Source: a virus | Strand: one strand, 5' to 3' | Virus record (IMG/VR): IMGVR_UViG_3300045007_000300 | Location: 1 to 28,683 of that record | DNA length: 28,683 nt | Shown here: piece after piece, positions 14,579-22,923 of the stretch | How positions within the stretch are numbered: the stretch's first letter is position 1 | How the letters are laid out: each line of letters begins with the position of its first letter | Translations under genes and position numbers: made by a program | Notes under the pieces: model-generated | Database searches by the model: none | Seen by the model: only the letters and a program-made list of their open reading frames with translations | What the model was told of the DNA's origin: nothing

Positions 14579-15022
14579 ATGTCCAACTCGATCCGCGAGC
14601 AGATTCTGCAAGCGGTGACGGGGCTTCTTGCACCCGTCGCCACCGCAGCCGGGGCACAGGTGCGGCGCTCGCCGCCGACTGGCATCACGCGCGAGCAGTC
14701 GCCGGCACTGCTGGTGTTCCCGGAGTCGGATGCCATCACCCAGCGACCCAACGACCGTGTCGAGCGGCAACTGGTCGTTCGGGTGGTAGCGCTGGCCCGC
14801 GAAACCGGAAGCGAAGCGCCGGAGGTGATCACCGACCGATTGATGGTGGCCGCCCACGCGGCACTGCTGGCCGACGTCAATCTCGGCGGCCTGTGTCTCG
14901 GCATCCGCGAACTGGACTGCGAGTGGGATGTGGAGGACGCCGATGCCACAGCCGCCGCCATTCCGGCTCGCTACCAGATCACCTACCGCACGCTGGCCGC
15001 CGATCTCTCAACCCGAGGATGA
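14579..15022 (+). CDS. Tail terminator-like protein (lambda gpU/gpZ position)
   Basis: A 147-residue alpha/beta protein with ATG 14579 preceded by AGGA. The segments IREQILQAVTGLLAPV, SPALLVFPESDAITQRPNDR and RYQITYRTLAADL follow the helix, strand, strand order of the tail terminator/minor tail protein fold, a ring protein that caps the finished tail and docks on the head connector. In lambda the Z and U genes lie here. Only one such gene is present in this phage, so it probably serves the terminator role. The assignment is by fold pattern and order rather than by a diagnostic motif. Confidence 0.65.
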   Translation: MSNSIREQILQAVTGLLAPVATAAGAQVRRSPPTGITREQSPALLVFPESDAITQRPNDRVERQLVVRVVALARETGSEAPEVITDRLMVAAHAALLADVNLGGLCLGIRELDCEWDVEDADATAAAIPARYQITYRTLAADLSTRG

Positions 15023-15026
15023 ACCT

Positions 15027-15206
15027 ATGCCCAACCAAACCATTGAACTGCTGAAACCCCACACGCACACCGGCATCGTCTACCCACCGGGCGCGGTCAT
15101 CGCGCTCGACGACGACCTGGCGAAGTGGCTGGTCGATGCCGGCATCGCCCGGATCGTGCAGCCGACCCCGAAACCCATCCCCCGCAATGAGGAGAAATCC
15201 AAGTGA
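15027..15206 (+). CDS. Small tail-operon protein of unknown function
   Basis: A 59-residue protein starting at ATG 15027, with GAGGA upstream. It contains LKPHTHTGIVYPPGAVIALD, DDLAKWLVDAGIARIV and a basic, Pro-rich end. Small proteins of this form, a strand-rich half followed by one helix, occur just before the tail-tube gene in many siphophages, where their function is not known. The stop overlaps the GTG start of the tail-tube gene. Confidence 0.75.
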   Translation: MPNQTIELLKPHTHTGIVYPPGAVIALDDDLAKWLVDAGIARIVQPTPKPIPRNEEKSK

Positions 15207-15955
15207 GCTACTACGCATCCTTCCAAGGCCGGGTCTATCTCGGCAAGCGCGACATCAACGGCCTGCCCATCGAGGTGCGCAGCCCCGGCAACGTCGCCGA
15301 CCTGAAGCTATCCCTCAAAACCGAAGTGCTGGAGCACTACGAATCCCAGTCTGGCCAGCGCTCGCTCGACCACCGGATGATCAAGAGCAAGTCGGCCACG
15401 ATCAACCTGGCCATCGAGGAATTCACCAAGGAAAACCTCGCGCTCGCCCTCTACGGCACCCATGTCGCCACGACCGGCGGTACGGTGACCGACGAGCCGG
15501 TGGGCGGCGCGGCCCCGGTCGTGGGCGACCGCTATTTCCTCGCCCACCCCAAGGTGTCGACACTGGTCGTCAAGGATTCCGCCGGCACGCCGGCCACGCT
15601 GACGCTCGGCACGCACTACACCGCCGACACCGACTTCGGTGCCCTCCAGTTTCTGGATACCACCGGCCTCACCGCGCCGTTCAAGGCCAGCTACGCCTTC
15701 GGCGATGTCTCGGAGATCGGCATCTTCACGCAGCCGCTGCCCGAGCGTTACCTGCGCCTGGAGGGACTCAACACAGCCCAGGGCAACGCCAAGGTGCTGG
15801 TTGAGCTCTACCGCGTGGCCTTCGATCCGCTGAAGGAACTGGCGCTGATCTCGAACGAGTACAACAAGTTCGATCTGGAAGGCTCGCTCCTGGCCGACTC
15901 GACGAAACCCTACGACGCGGTGCTCGGCCAGTTCGGTCGCATCGTGCAGATCTGA
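15203..15955 (+). CDS. Major tail tube protein
   Basis: A 250-residue tail-tube protein. The start is GTG at 15203, with AGGAGAAATCC upstream and a GTGA overlap with the previous stop. Early segments (YASFQGRVYLGKRDINGLPI, LKLSLKTEVLEHYESQSGQ) are those of the tube proteins of lambda gpV-like and related siphophages. The C-terminal LALISNEYNKFDLEGSLLAD is also common to the family. Hexameric rings of this protein stack around the tape measure to form the tail. Position before the tail-assembly chaperone pair agrees. Confidence 0.9.
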   Translation: MSYYASFQGRVYLGKRDINGLPIEVRSPGNVADLKLSLKTEVLEHYESQSGQRSLDHRMIKSKSATINLAIEEFTKENLALALYGTHVATTGGTVTDEPVGGAAPVVGDRYFLAHPKVSTLVVKDSAGTPATLTLGTHYTADTDFGALQFLDTTGLTAPFKASYAFGDVSEIGIFTQPLPERYLRLEGLNTAQGNAKVLVELYRVAFDPLKELALISNEYNKFDLEGSLLADSTKPYDAVLGQFGRIVQI

Positions 15956-15957
15956 TC

Positions 15958-16380
15958 ATGGACGCGCAGACCTTCGCGGCGCTGCCGCCGGTACCCGAGA
16001 CCGTGATCATCGGCGGCGAAACCCTCGACATCACGCCTCTCAAGGTGGGCGAACTGCCGATCTTCGCCCGCACCGTGCGTCCCATCGCCGGCAAGCTCGG
16101 CCCCGATCCCGACTGGTTGCGCCTGCTGTCCGAGGATGGCGAGTCGGTGATTCTGGCACTGGCCATTGCCTGCCGCCGACCGCCGGAGTGGGTGTCGGGC
16201 CTGGCCCTAGACGACGCGATCCGGCTGGCCGAAGCGGTGTTCGGGGCGAACGCGGATTTTTTTATCCGCCGCGTGGTGCCGGAGATCACACGGGTGAGCC
16301 AAACCCTCGGCACGCTGATCCCTGGTCAGATGCCCTCCAGCGGCTCATCCGATCCGGCCACCGTTACCCCGACGTCCTGA
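15958..16380 (+). CDS. Tail assembly chaperone, short product (lambda gpG-like)
   Basis: A 140-residue protein, the same length as lambda gpG, lying between the tail tube and tape-measure genes as the chaperone does in most siphophages. The N-terminal half has ETVIIGGETLDITPLKVGEL, an opening common to these proteins, and the second half is helical with VFGANADFFIRRVVPEI. Codons 101 and 102 are TTT TTT and form a T7 slippery run with the base before them; all other Phe codons in this gene are TTC. Ribosomes that slip back one base would enter the frame that ends at 16529 and make a longer G-T type product of about 190 residues. Confidence 0.82.
   Translation: MDAQTFAALPPVPETVIIGGETLDITPLKVGELPIFARTVRPIAGKLGPDPDWLRLLSEDGESVILALAIACRRPPEWVSGLALDDAIRLAEAVFGANADFFIRRVVPEITRVSQTLGTLIPGQMPSSGSSDPATVTPTS
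16257..16263 (+). promoter_or_regulatory. Slippery heptamer T-TTT-TTT for programmed -1 frameshift
   Basis: In the frame of the chaperone gene the bases read GAT TTT TTT ATC, so 16257-16263 is an ideal X-XXY-YYZ heptamer made only of T. It is flanked by GCGGAT and ATCCGC, which could pair into a 6-bp hairpin with the T-run in its loop. The -1 frame downstream is open to 16529. No other heptamer of the right phase is present before the chaperone stop. Confidence 0.75.
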
Positions 16381-16529
16381 CCTACACGCTCGCGCAGCTG
16401 CGGGTGTTTCTCGCGGCCATCGACCGTGACGAACGCGACGATCTGGCGGCGCAGTTCGCCTTGCTGGTTACTGCCCAACGCGGCGGCAGCGCCGAGATCA
16501 AACAGCTGCTGAAGGAACTCTCTCGATGA
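16263..16529 (+). CDS. Tail assembly chaperone frameshift extension (lambda T-like)
   Basis: This frame has no plausible start codon of its own near its conserved part, yet it encodes sensible protein: LQRLIRSGHRYPDVLTYTLA followed by QLRVFLAAIDRDERDDLAAQ, a helical domain of the kind found after the chaperone in related phages. It ends KQLLKELSR, with an ATGA overlap to the next gene. After a -1 slip at the T7 run the fusion would be 102 chaperone residues plus 88 from this frame. As in lambda gpGT, the extension would bind the tail tube subunit or tape measure during assembly. The fusion is inferred. Confidence 0.7.
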   Translation, partial: YPPRGAGDHTGEPNPRHADPWSDALQRLIRSGHRYPDVLTYTLAQLRVFLAAIDRDERDDLAAQFALLVTAQRGGSAEIKQLLKELSR

Positions 16530-17179
16530 AACTCTCGCTCACCACCTCGGGCTTGCTCGAACCGAAGCGGCTCGACAGCTGGGTGCCAGAGAAGCGTCGG
16601 GCGATCCGGAAGGCGGTCGAGGCCGGGATGAAGGTCGCAGGCAAGGAGATCGTCCAGGCGGCCCAGTCCCGGATGCAGTCGGCCTTCAAGGTAAGGAAAG
16701 CCGGCTTCGTGAAGTCGATGCGCCACAAGCTCTACGCCGGCAGTCCCGAGAAATTCCCGGCGCTGCTGGTCGGCTCGCGCATTTCGTGGCTGGGCATCCA
16801 CGTCCGTGGAGGCACCATCGGCGGGCGACTCCTGATTCCGCTCCTGCCCGAGCACCAGCGCATCGGCCGCAAGGCGTTCCGGCGCGTGATCGACGGCCTG
16901 ATGCGTGCCGGCAATGCCTTCTTCATCGAGAGGAACGGCAAGGTGATCCTGATGGCCGAGAACATCAAGGACAACACCAGCGAACTGCGCCGTTTCAAGC
17001 GTGCCGAACGCGGCCGCACCGGCGCGAAATCGATCAAGCGTGGCCAGGAGATTCCCATCGCCGTGCTGGTGCCGAGTGTGACCCTGCGAGGTCGCTTTGA
17101 CCTGCCGGGGCTCGTGCGCTCGCAAATGCCCAAGCTCTCCACCGCGATCCTGCAACAACTCAACGCACAAGGTTTGTAA
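16526..17179 (+). CDS. DUF6441 family tail protein
   Basis: A 217-residue basic protein between the chaperone pair and the tape measure. EAGMKVAGKEIVQAAQSRMQ near the N-terminus, then LIPLLPEHQRIGRKAFRRVI and FFIERNGKVILMAENIKDN, fit the pattern I associate with DUF6441, a family found at this position in tail clusters. It has many Arg/Lys and no membrane segment. By position it may be a minor tail or assembly protein; its role is not established. The start overlaps the frameshift product by ATGA. Confidence 0.72.
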   Translation: MKLSLTTSGLLEPKRLDSWVPEKRRAIRKAVEAGMKVAGKEIVQAAQSRMQSAFKVRKAGFVKSMRHKLYAGSPEKFPALLVGSRISWLGIHVRGGTIGGRLLIPLLPEHQRIGRKAFRRVIDGLMRAGNAFFIERNGKVILMAENIKDNTSELRRFKRAERGRTGAKSIKRGQEIPIAVLVPSVTLRGRFDLPGLVRSQMPKLSTAILQQLNAQGL

Positions 17180-17182
17180 CCC

Positions 17183-20143
17183 GTGGCATCCGACCGCGCC
17201 CAAATCCTCATCACCGCCATTGACCAGACCAAGGCGGCGCTCGCCTCGGTGAAGGCGAATCTGGAGGGCCTGTCGTCGGCCGCTAGCAAGGTCAATGGCG
17301 TGCTGGCGGGACTGGGCGCAGCCTTGTCGCTGGGCGCGCTCGTTGCCGCTGGCAAGGCCGCCCTCGATACCGCCGACAACCTCTCCAAGCTCTCGCAGAA
17401 GACCGGCATTTCCGTCGAGTCGCTGTCGCTGCTGAAACCCATCGCTGAGCAGTCCGGGATTTCGCTGGAGGGACTGGCCAAGGGGATGCAGAAGCTGGCG
17501 ACCGCAATGGTCGAGGCGGCGGGCGGATCGAAGGAACAGGTCGAGGCCTTCAGCCGGTTGGGCGTTTCCGTCAAGGATGCCGCCGGCCAGTTGCGCCCGA
17601 CCGAAGAGGTGCTGCTCGATCTGGCCGATGCCTTCGCGGCGATGCCGGATGGGGCCGAGAAATCGGCGCTGGCCGTCAAACTCTTCGGCAAGAGCGGCGT
17701 CGAGCTGATCCCGTTCCTGAACCAAGGCCGGGCCGGCATCGAGGAACTCAAGCGGAAGTTCAAGGAGCTTGGCCTCGAGATCAGCGGCGACACCGCGAAG
17801 GCCGCCGAGAAGTTCAACGATACGCTGGACACGGTGAAGCAGGCTCTCTCCGGCATCGCCATGAAGGTGGCGGAAGCCGCGCTTCCGGCTCTGCAGGCGC
17901 TGGCCGACGCACTGGTGGCCCTGGCCAGCCACGGCGAAGAGATCATGACCGTGCTGCGGGTACTCGGGGAGATCATCGTCGCTGTGCTGGCCGTCAAGGG
18001 CGTCGCGGCGGTGGCTGCGTTGGGTAGTGCCTTGGCGGTACTGAAGGCAGCCTTCATGCGTTTCCTGCCGGTGCTCGCCGCCGTCGCGGTCTGGGAGATG
18101 GGGCGCGGCATCGTCAACATGGTGCAGGACATCCGCGAGACCAACCGCGCCATTGATGAGATGAACCGGCAGCGCCAGCAGCTAGAACAGCTGACCGCCG
18201 CGATGGAGGAACTGGCCAATACCGGCACGCTCTCCGTCAAAACCCAGATGATGCTGGCCGCGCAGGCCGCCGAGCGACTCAAGGCCGCATTGCCCGGTAC
18301 GGCAGACGCGCTGCGCGCCATCCAGGGCGCGGCCACTCAGGCTGGCGAAGCGATCCGGCAGGCGCTCGATGCCGAGACCAAGAAGGCCGCCGAAACCGTC
18401 AAGCAACTCTCAGCCAGCTACAAACAGGTCGCCGCCGACATCAAGGCGATCTGGGATGCGCGCGTTGCCGAGATCGAGTCGAACTACAAACGGCAGGAAG
18501 CGGCGGCGCAGAATGCGGCGCGCTCCGAAGCCGCCGCCATCCGCGAATCTGCCCAAGCATTACTCTCTGCCGAACGCGAGAAACTCGTGGCGGTGGAAGC
18601 CGGTGCGCGGCAGATGGAGTCGGCCTGGAAGGCCACCTACGGTCAGGCCGTGGCGCTCGCCCGCGCTGCCGGTCAGGACGTGCAAGCCATCGAGCGGCAG
18701 GCAGTCGAGGCGCGCATCGCCATCTACTCGCAACTGGAGTCGGCCTATCGTGCCACGGTCGACCGGCTGATCGCCGAGGAGCAGCGCCATCTGCAGGCCG
18801 CCAAGGCGGCCGACGAAGCACGGCTCAACCTGCGCCTGTCGGTCGAGGATCGCATCCGCGAACTGACACGCAAGGGGATGGACGAGTACGCGGCCTATCA
18901 GGATCGGCTGCGCCAGATCGACGAGAAGCAGGCGCAGGCCCGCGCGGCACTCGCCGCCGGCAACTACGAGCAGGCACGGAAACTCGCCGAGGAAGCCATC
19001 GCCCTGGCCGAGCGTACCGCCTCGGCGGTGACTCGCCAGGTCGAGCAGAACGGAAAGACGGTCACCCAGACCGTGGTGTCGGAGGGACAGGCGGCGGCGA
19101 CCGCCATCGGTGAGATCAAAGAGGCCGCCGGCATTGCCGATGCCGCCTTGAAGGGCTTGGGCGACGCGCACAAGCAGGCTGCCAGCGCCGCTGGCCAGGG
19201 TGCCGACGAGGCCAAACGTGCTCTTGCTTCCGTGTCCGACGAATTGGATAAGCTGCGCCAGCAGTTGCTCGCGCAGGACAAGCTCAAGCTCGAGGTCGAC
19301 ATCGAGGCCGCGAAAGCTGGCATCGAAAAGCTCAAGGCGCTGACCGAGGCGCAGCAGCTCGTCGCCAAGATTCAGGCTGACACCCAGGAGGCACAGGCCT
19401 CTCTGGAGAAACTGAAGTCCGACGCCGACAACCTGCAACTACTCGCCAAGGTCGAGGCCGACACCAGCCAGGTCATTGCCGATATCGACCGGCTCAAGGG
19501 CACACTTTCCAGCGCCAACGTGGAAATCCCGGCGCTGGTGTCCTTCGATCAGCCCCGCCAGCAGCTGGCGTCGTTCGCGCAGGATGCCAAAACGGTGCTG
19601 TCGGCCCCCACCTCGGCCACGCACACCGTGCAGCCTGACCTGAATCAGTACCGGGCTGCAGTGTCGGAACTGCTGCGCCCGACCTCCAGCACCCACACGA
19701 TCTACGTCACCAAGGTCTACACCAATGCCCAGGGTGGCCTGATCCAGAAGCTGGCTGAAGGTGGGCAGGCTGTGGCTGATGGATTTCGTCGAATGTCGGG
19801 GCGCATTTTCGGGCCGGGTACCGAAACCTCGGATTCGGTGCCGGCGCTGCTCTCACACGGCGAATTCGTGATCCGGGCGGCCAGCGTGCGCAAGTTCGGC
19901 GAGGCCTTCTTCGCTTCGCTCAACGCGGGCTTTCTGCCCGCCATGCCGCGCTTCGCCGCTGGAGGGGCGGTAGGCAATGCCGTGAGCCAGATGGCGATGA
20001 TGGCGGGTGACAACGGCACGCCGGCCCGCGATGTGGTCGACCTGCGCTTCCACGTCGGCGGCAAGCCGCACACGGTGCAGTCCTCGCGCGAGACGGCGAT
20101 GCAACTGGCGCAGGCGCTGCGCGAATTGTCGCGGGGGGTGTGA
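17183..20143 (+). CDS. Tail tape measure protein
   Basis: A 986-residue protein, the longest in the window, that sets tail length. It starts at GTG 17183 with a weak AAGG upstream. The N-terminal 220 residues carry LSKLSQKTGISVESLSLLKP and LADAFAAMPDGAEKSALAVK, a block conserved in tape measures. A hydrophobic region at about 260-310 probably inserts into the host membrane on DNA entry. From about 310 to 850 it is almost entirely Ala/Glu/Lys/Gln coiled coil with repeated KLK and EAQ blocks. The C-terminus has a Gly-rich region (LLSHGEFVIRAASVRKFGEA) typical of the proteins' distal end. Using the lambda proportion of about 0.15 nm per residue, the tail would be of the order of 150 nm, a rough estimate. 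Confidence 0.95.
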   Translation: MASDRAQILITAIDQTKAALASVKANLEGLSSAASKVNGVLAGLGAALSLGALVAAGKAALDTADNLSKLSQKTGISVESLSLLKPIAEQSGISLEGLAKGMQKLATAMVEAAGGSKEQVEAFSRLGVSVKDAAGQLRPTEEVLLDLADAFAAMPDGAEKSALAVKLFGKSGVELIPFLNQGRAGIEELKRKFKELGLEISGDTAKAAEKFNDTLDTVKQALSGIAMKVAEAALPALQALADALVALASHGEEIMTVLRVLGEIIVAVLAVKGVAAVAALGSALAVLKAAFMRFLPVLAAVAVWEMGRGIVNMVQDIRETNRAIDEMNRQRQQLEQLTAAMEELANTGTLSVKTQMMLAAQAAERLKAALPGTADALRAIQGAATQAGEAIRQALDAETKKAAETVKQLSASYKQVAADIKAIWDARVAEIESNYKRQEAAAQNAARSEAAAIRESAQALLSAEREKLVAVEAGARQMESAWKATYGQAVALARAAGQDVQAIERQAVEARIAIYSQLESAYRATVDRLIAEEQRHLQAAKAADEARLNLRLSVEDRIRELTRKGMDEYAAYQDRLRQIDEKQAQARAALAAGNYEQARKLAEEAIALAERTASAVTRQVEQNGKTVTQTVVSEGQAAATAIGEIKEAAGIADAALKGLGDAHKQAASAAGQGADEAKRALASVSDELDKLRQQLLAQDKLKLEVDIEAAKAGIEKLKALTEAQQLVAKIQADTQEAQASLEKLKSDADNLQLLAKVEADTSQVIADIDRLKGTLSSANVEIPALVSFDQPRQQLASFAQDAKTVLSAPTSATHTVQPDLNQYRAAVSELLRPTSSTHTIYVTKVYTNAQGGLIQKLAEGGQAVADGFRRMSGRIFGPGTETSDSVPALLSHGEFVIRAASVRKFGEAFFASLNAGFLPAMPRFAAGGAVGNAVSQMAMMAGDNGTPARDVVDLRFHVGGKPHTVQSSRETAMQLAQALRELSRGV

Positions 20144-22524
20144 TGAAGGCGTCACTGCCCATCGAATTCTTCACCTGCACCTGGCAGAGCGCGCAGGACG
20201 AAGTGCGCCAGCAGCGTGACTGCGACTGGTGGATCTACGACTGGCCGAACGTGGATTTCTACTGGCTGTTCGGCAACAACTACTGGTGGATTCAGCCGCA
20301 GCCGGATCACAGTCCGCTGGCGCGTCGCTACTACGATCAGGTCGTCAGCGATCTCAACAACGCCACGAGTCAGGCGTACAGCCAGTGCGAGAGTCGTCAC
20401 TACGCATCGCAGTCGGAACCGGAGCCCGGCCTGCGTCTCACTGTTTCCAGCCGCCTCGACCGGGGTGCGGCGATACGCGGTAGCAGCACCGAGTCCAGCG
20501 GCATCGAGGCCCGGCTGTCCGTACCATTCGCGGGCGGGACGACCCCGCCGCCGCCCACGCCCTGTCCGATGCTGCGGCGCGAGCTCTTCGCTAGGCCGGT
20601 CGACTTCAACTACGTGCTGCATGGGCCAGGGGGCGGCAACTTCCGCTGGGAGTGGCGGGATCAGCAGGCCGTGACGCCTGACCCGTATTTCGAGCTTTAC
20701 GGTCGTACCCTGAAATTCTCCGGTAGCAGCGGCTCGCAGTTCCTCGGCAGCCTGCATCTCATCATCGACCGGGTCGCCGATCTGTGGGTGCGCTTCGAGT
20801 CTCGACCGATTCCGGCAACCGTCGCGGATCGGGTCGATCCAGCCCAGCCGCTCTCCTATCAGGTCAGCACCGGCGGCGGCTACTTCGGCATCGCGGCCGT
20901 GATCGAAGTGCTGCACGTCGAGTCGGGCCAGATCTGGTACCAGAGCGTGCACGGCTCGAACTACTCGCCCGGTCAGATGACCACGTACAGCTGGTGGCCG
21001 AGTGGCTGGGAACAGATGTCGATGGACGCCAACGGCATCATCCGGCACTACAACGTGGACTGGTTCTACTGGTTCAACACCATCGACCCTGCCAGCATCG
21101 GGCTGCCGACAACCGGCACCTACCGGATGCGCTACATCCTGCTGGCCTACGGCTACCAGACCTACAGCCGCTCGGTGAGCAGCAACGCGCTGGGCCTCTC
21201 CGGCGATACGCGGATGTCGTGGAAATCGATCTGGCTCTCGCACATGCCGTCGCTGATCAGCTACACGCCCGGGATGACCGACGGCATCATCCCCCCGTTC
21301 GAGGTGACCTACACGCGCAGTCCGGTGCTCTATCCGTGGCCGGCGAACGGAACCGGCATCCTGTTCGATGCCGTGTTCGACATGAAGAACATCACCACCT
21401 TCCGCTTCGTGATCAAGGTGGGCAACACTTTCGATTTTGCCGTCGGACTGGTGGTGCAAGCCTCGGGCTGGCAGGCGTGGGTGCATCTGGAGCCGGGCGA
21501 GATGAAATACCTGGCCGGCGGCGTGTCGATTTCCGGGATGGCGAACTGGAATGCCTACCCGCTGCATCCGCAGTCGCCGAATTACGGGTGGCAAGGCAAC
21601 TGGGGCAGCAGCTACATTTCGATGTACAACGGCCAGTGCTCGATCTCGTTCAGCCTGTTCCTGACCGCGCCCGATAATCCGGAAACGACGCCGGCCAACC
21701 TACCGGCAAAGCGGGCGACGCAGCGCTGGTATTGGGACCTGGCGAGTTTCGGCCCGCAGTACGAACCGGAGTGGGGCGCGATCAAGAAATACGCCCCGGA
21801 CGGGCGTTACGACTACGAGTACGTGCTCCAGCAATACAACCTGAATGCGGTGGCGATCACGAGCATCAACCGTTCGATCACCAAGCCAAGCTACCAGCCG
21901 CTGATCAATCCGGCCACCTACTTCGTGACCGGCTACCAGACCGTGCTCTACGACTGGAGCAGCCCGTGGCACAAGCGCCCTTGGCCGGGCTACTCGGGGT
22001 GGGGCAGCCTCTCCGCGCCGATCATGATCAACGGCGAACGCCTCACCTGGAACGGATCCCAAAACGTCTGGGTGCCGGTGGAGGCGGTGTCGATTTCGCT
22101 CACCCGCACGATGATGCAGCAGGTGGCGGCAATGCTCGGTGTCGTCGAATACGTGGTGATGGATGGCGATGACATTCGCTGGTTCGTGCCGGTCACCTAC
22201 AGCCCACCGACCTATCCCGAGTCGTTCTCGAACGTCTTGTGGATCGACCGCTTCTACACGCGGGGCGGGGCGCTGATCGACGACGCGGCGATGCGATCCG
22301 CCTTCCAGACGGTGATTGCCAACAACGCCGCCAGTTGGTCGAACTACCGGAACATCGTCATCCATCCTTCTGTGCGCTTCGGCAGTTTCCTCGACAACGG
22401 CGGTTTCGAGGTGGGCGACTACCTGCTGGGGCCGAACGGCGACATGGTCGAGGTGGGAAGCCTCGCCGCGCTCAGTTCAGTCAGCACGCGCTTCCTCTAC
22501 TACATCAAGCCCGAGTTCCGGTAG
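20143..22524 (+). CDS. Large tryptophan-rich tail-tip protein, family not recognised
   Basis: A 793-residue protein directly after the tape measure (TGATG overlap). I recognise no domain. It is exceptional in composition: about 36 Trp by hand count (some 4.5 percent) and very many Tyr, often in clusters such as CDWWIYDWPNVDFYW and NNYWWIQP near the N-terminus, and NVDWFYWFN in the middle. A Pro-rich linker (TTPPPPTPCP, about residue 140) separates an N-terminal part from a long beta-rich body. The C-terminal part has FLDNGGFEVGDYLLGPNGDM. There is no signal peptide. The position is that of distal tail or tip proteins, so it probably belongs to the tail tip and could be a receptor- or carbohydrate-binding part. 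GTG 20140 is an alternative start. Confidence 0.8.
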   Translation: MKASLPIEFFTCTWQSAQDEVRQQRDCDWWIYDWPNVDFYWLFGNNYWWIQPQPDHSPLARRYYDQVVSDLNNATSQAYSQCESRHYASQSEPEPGLRLTVSSRLDRGAAIRGSSTESSGIEARLSVPFAGGTTPPPPTPCPMLRRELFARPVDFNYVLHGPGGGNFRWEWRDQQAVTPDPYFELYGRTLKFSGSSGSQFLGSLHLIIDRVADLWVRFESRPIPATVADRVDPAQPLSYQVSTGGGYFGIAAVIEVLHVESGQIWYQSVHGSNYSPGQMTTYSWWPSGWEQMSMDANGIIRHYNVDWFYWFNTIDPASIGLPTTGTYRMRYILLAYGYQTYSRSVSSNALGLSGDTRMSWKSIWLSHMPSLISYTPGMTDGIIPPFEVTYTRSPVLYPWPANGTGILFDAVFDMKNITTFRFVIKVGNTFDFAVGLVVQASGWQAWVHLEPGEMKYLAGGVSISGMANWNAYPLHPQSPNYGWQGNWGSSYISMYNGQCSISFSLFLTAPDNPETTPANLPAKRATQRWYWDLASFGPQYEPEWGAIKKYAPDGRYDYEYVLQQYNLNAVAITSINRSITKPSYQPLINPATYFVTGYQTVLYDWSSPWHKRPWPGYSGWGSLSAPIMINGERLTWNGSQNVWVPVEAVSISLTRTMMQQVAAMLGVVEYVVMDGDDIRWFVPVTYSPPTYPESFSNVLWIDRFYTRGGALIDDAAMRSAFQTVIANNAASWSNYRNIVIHPSVRFGSFLDNGGFEVGDYLLGPNGDMVEVGSLAALSSVSTRFLYYIKPEFR

Positions 22525-22533
22525 GAGACCAAC

Positions 22534-22914
22534 GTGATCATCTTGGACGGCATTCAACTGCCGGCGGGCCTGCTTTGGTCCGACGAATGGACAAGCAGCC
22601 GCGTCGCGCAGACCGTGCGCCGCACCCTGGACGGGTCGGTGGTGGTGTTCTACGGCCAATTGCAGGCCGGGCTGCCCATCACCCTGGAATCCGAATCCGA
22701 CGCTGGCTGGTTCACACGCGCCCAGATCGAGGCACTGGCCTTGCGCGCGGCGAGCCCCGGCGGCGTCTACAGCCTGACCCTGCGCGGCGAGTCGCGGCAG
22801 GTGATGTTCCGCCACCAGGACGCACCCGCCTTCGAGGCTCGACCGCTGGTGTCAGTGGCCAATCCACAAGCCGGCGATTTCTATCTCGCCACCCTGAAGC
22901 TCATGACCGTTTGA
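22534..22914 (+). CDS. Small tail-tip protein
   Basis: A 126-residue protein with GTG 22534 after a good TAGGAGACC site. The start IILDGIQLPAGLLWSDEW, then SRVAQTVRRTLDGSVVVFYG and LESESDAGWFTRAQIEALAL, followed by VYSLTLRGESRQVMFRHQ, recalls a family of minor tail proteins seen after the tape measure in non-lambda siphophages and some transposable phages. It is mostly beta. I expect a baseplate ring or distal-tail component. The family resemblance is from memory of the pattern and should be taken as tentative. Confidence 0.7.
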   Translation: MIILDGIQLPAGLLWSDEWTSSRVAQTVRRTLDGSVVVFYGQLQAGLPITLESESDAGWFTRAQIEALALRAASPGGVYSLTLRGESRQVMFRHQDAPAFEARPLVSVANPQAGDFYLATLKLMTV

Positions 22915-22923
22915 GAGGAACCT

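Noticed and set aside
16188-16262. Independent GTG start at 16188 for the chaperone extension
   Set aside because: It would encode an Arg/Gly-rich shadow of the chaperone sequence and has no ribosome site. A frameshift at the T7 run explains the frame better.
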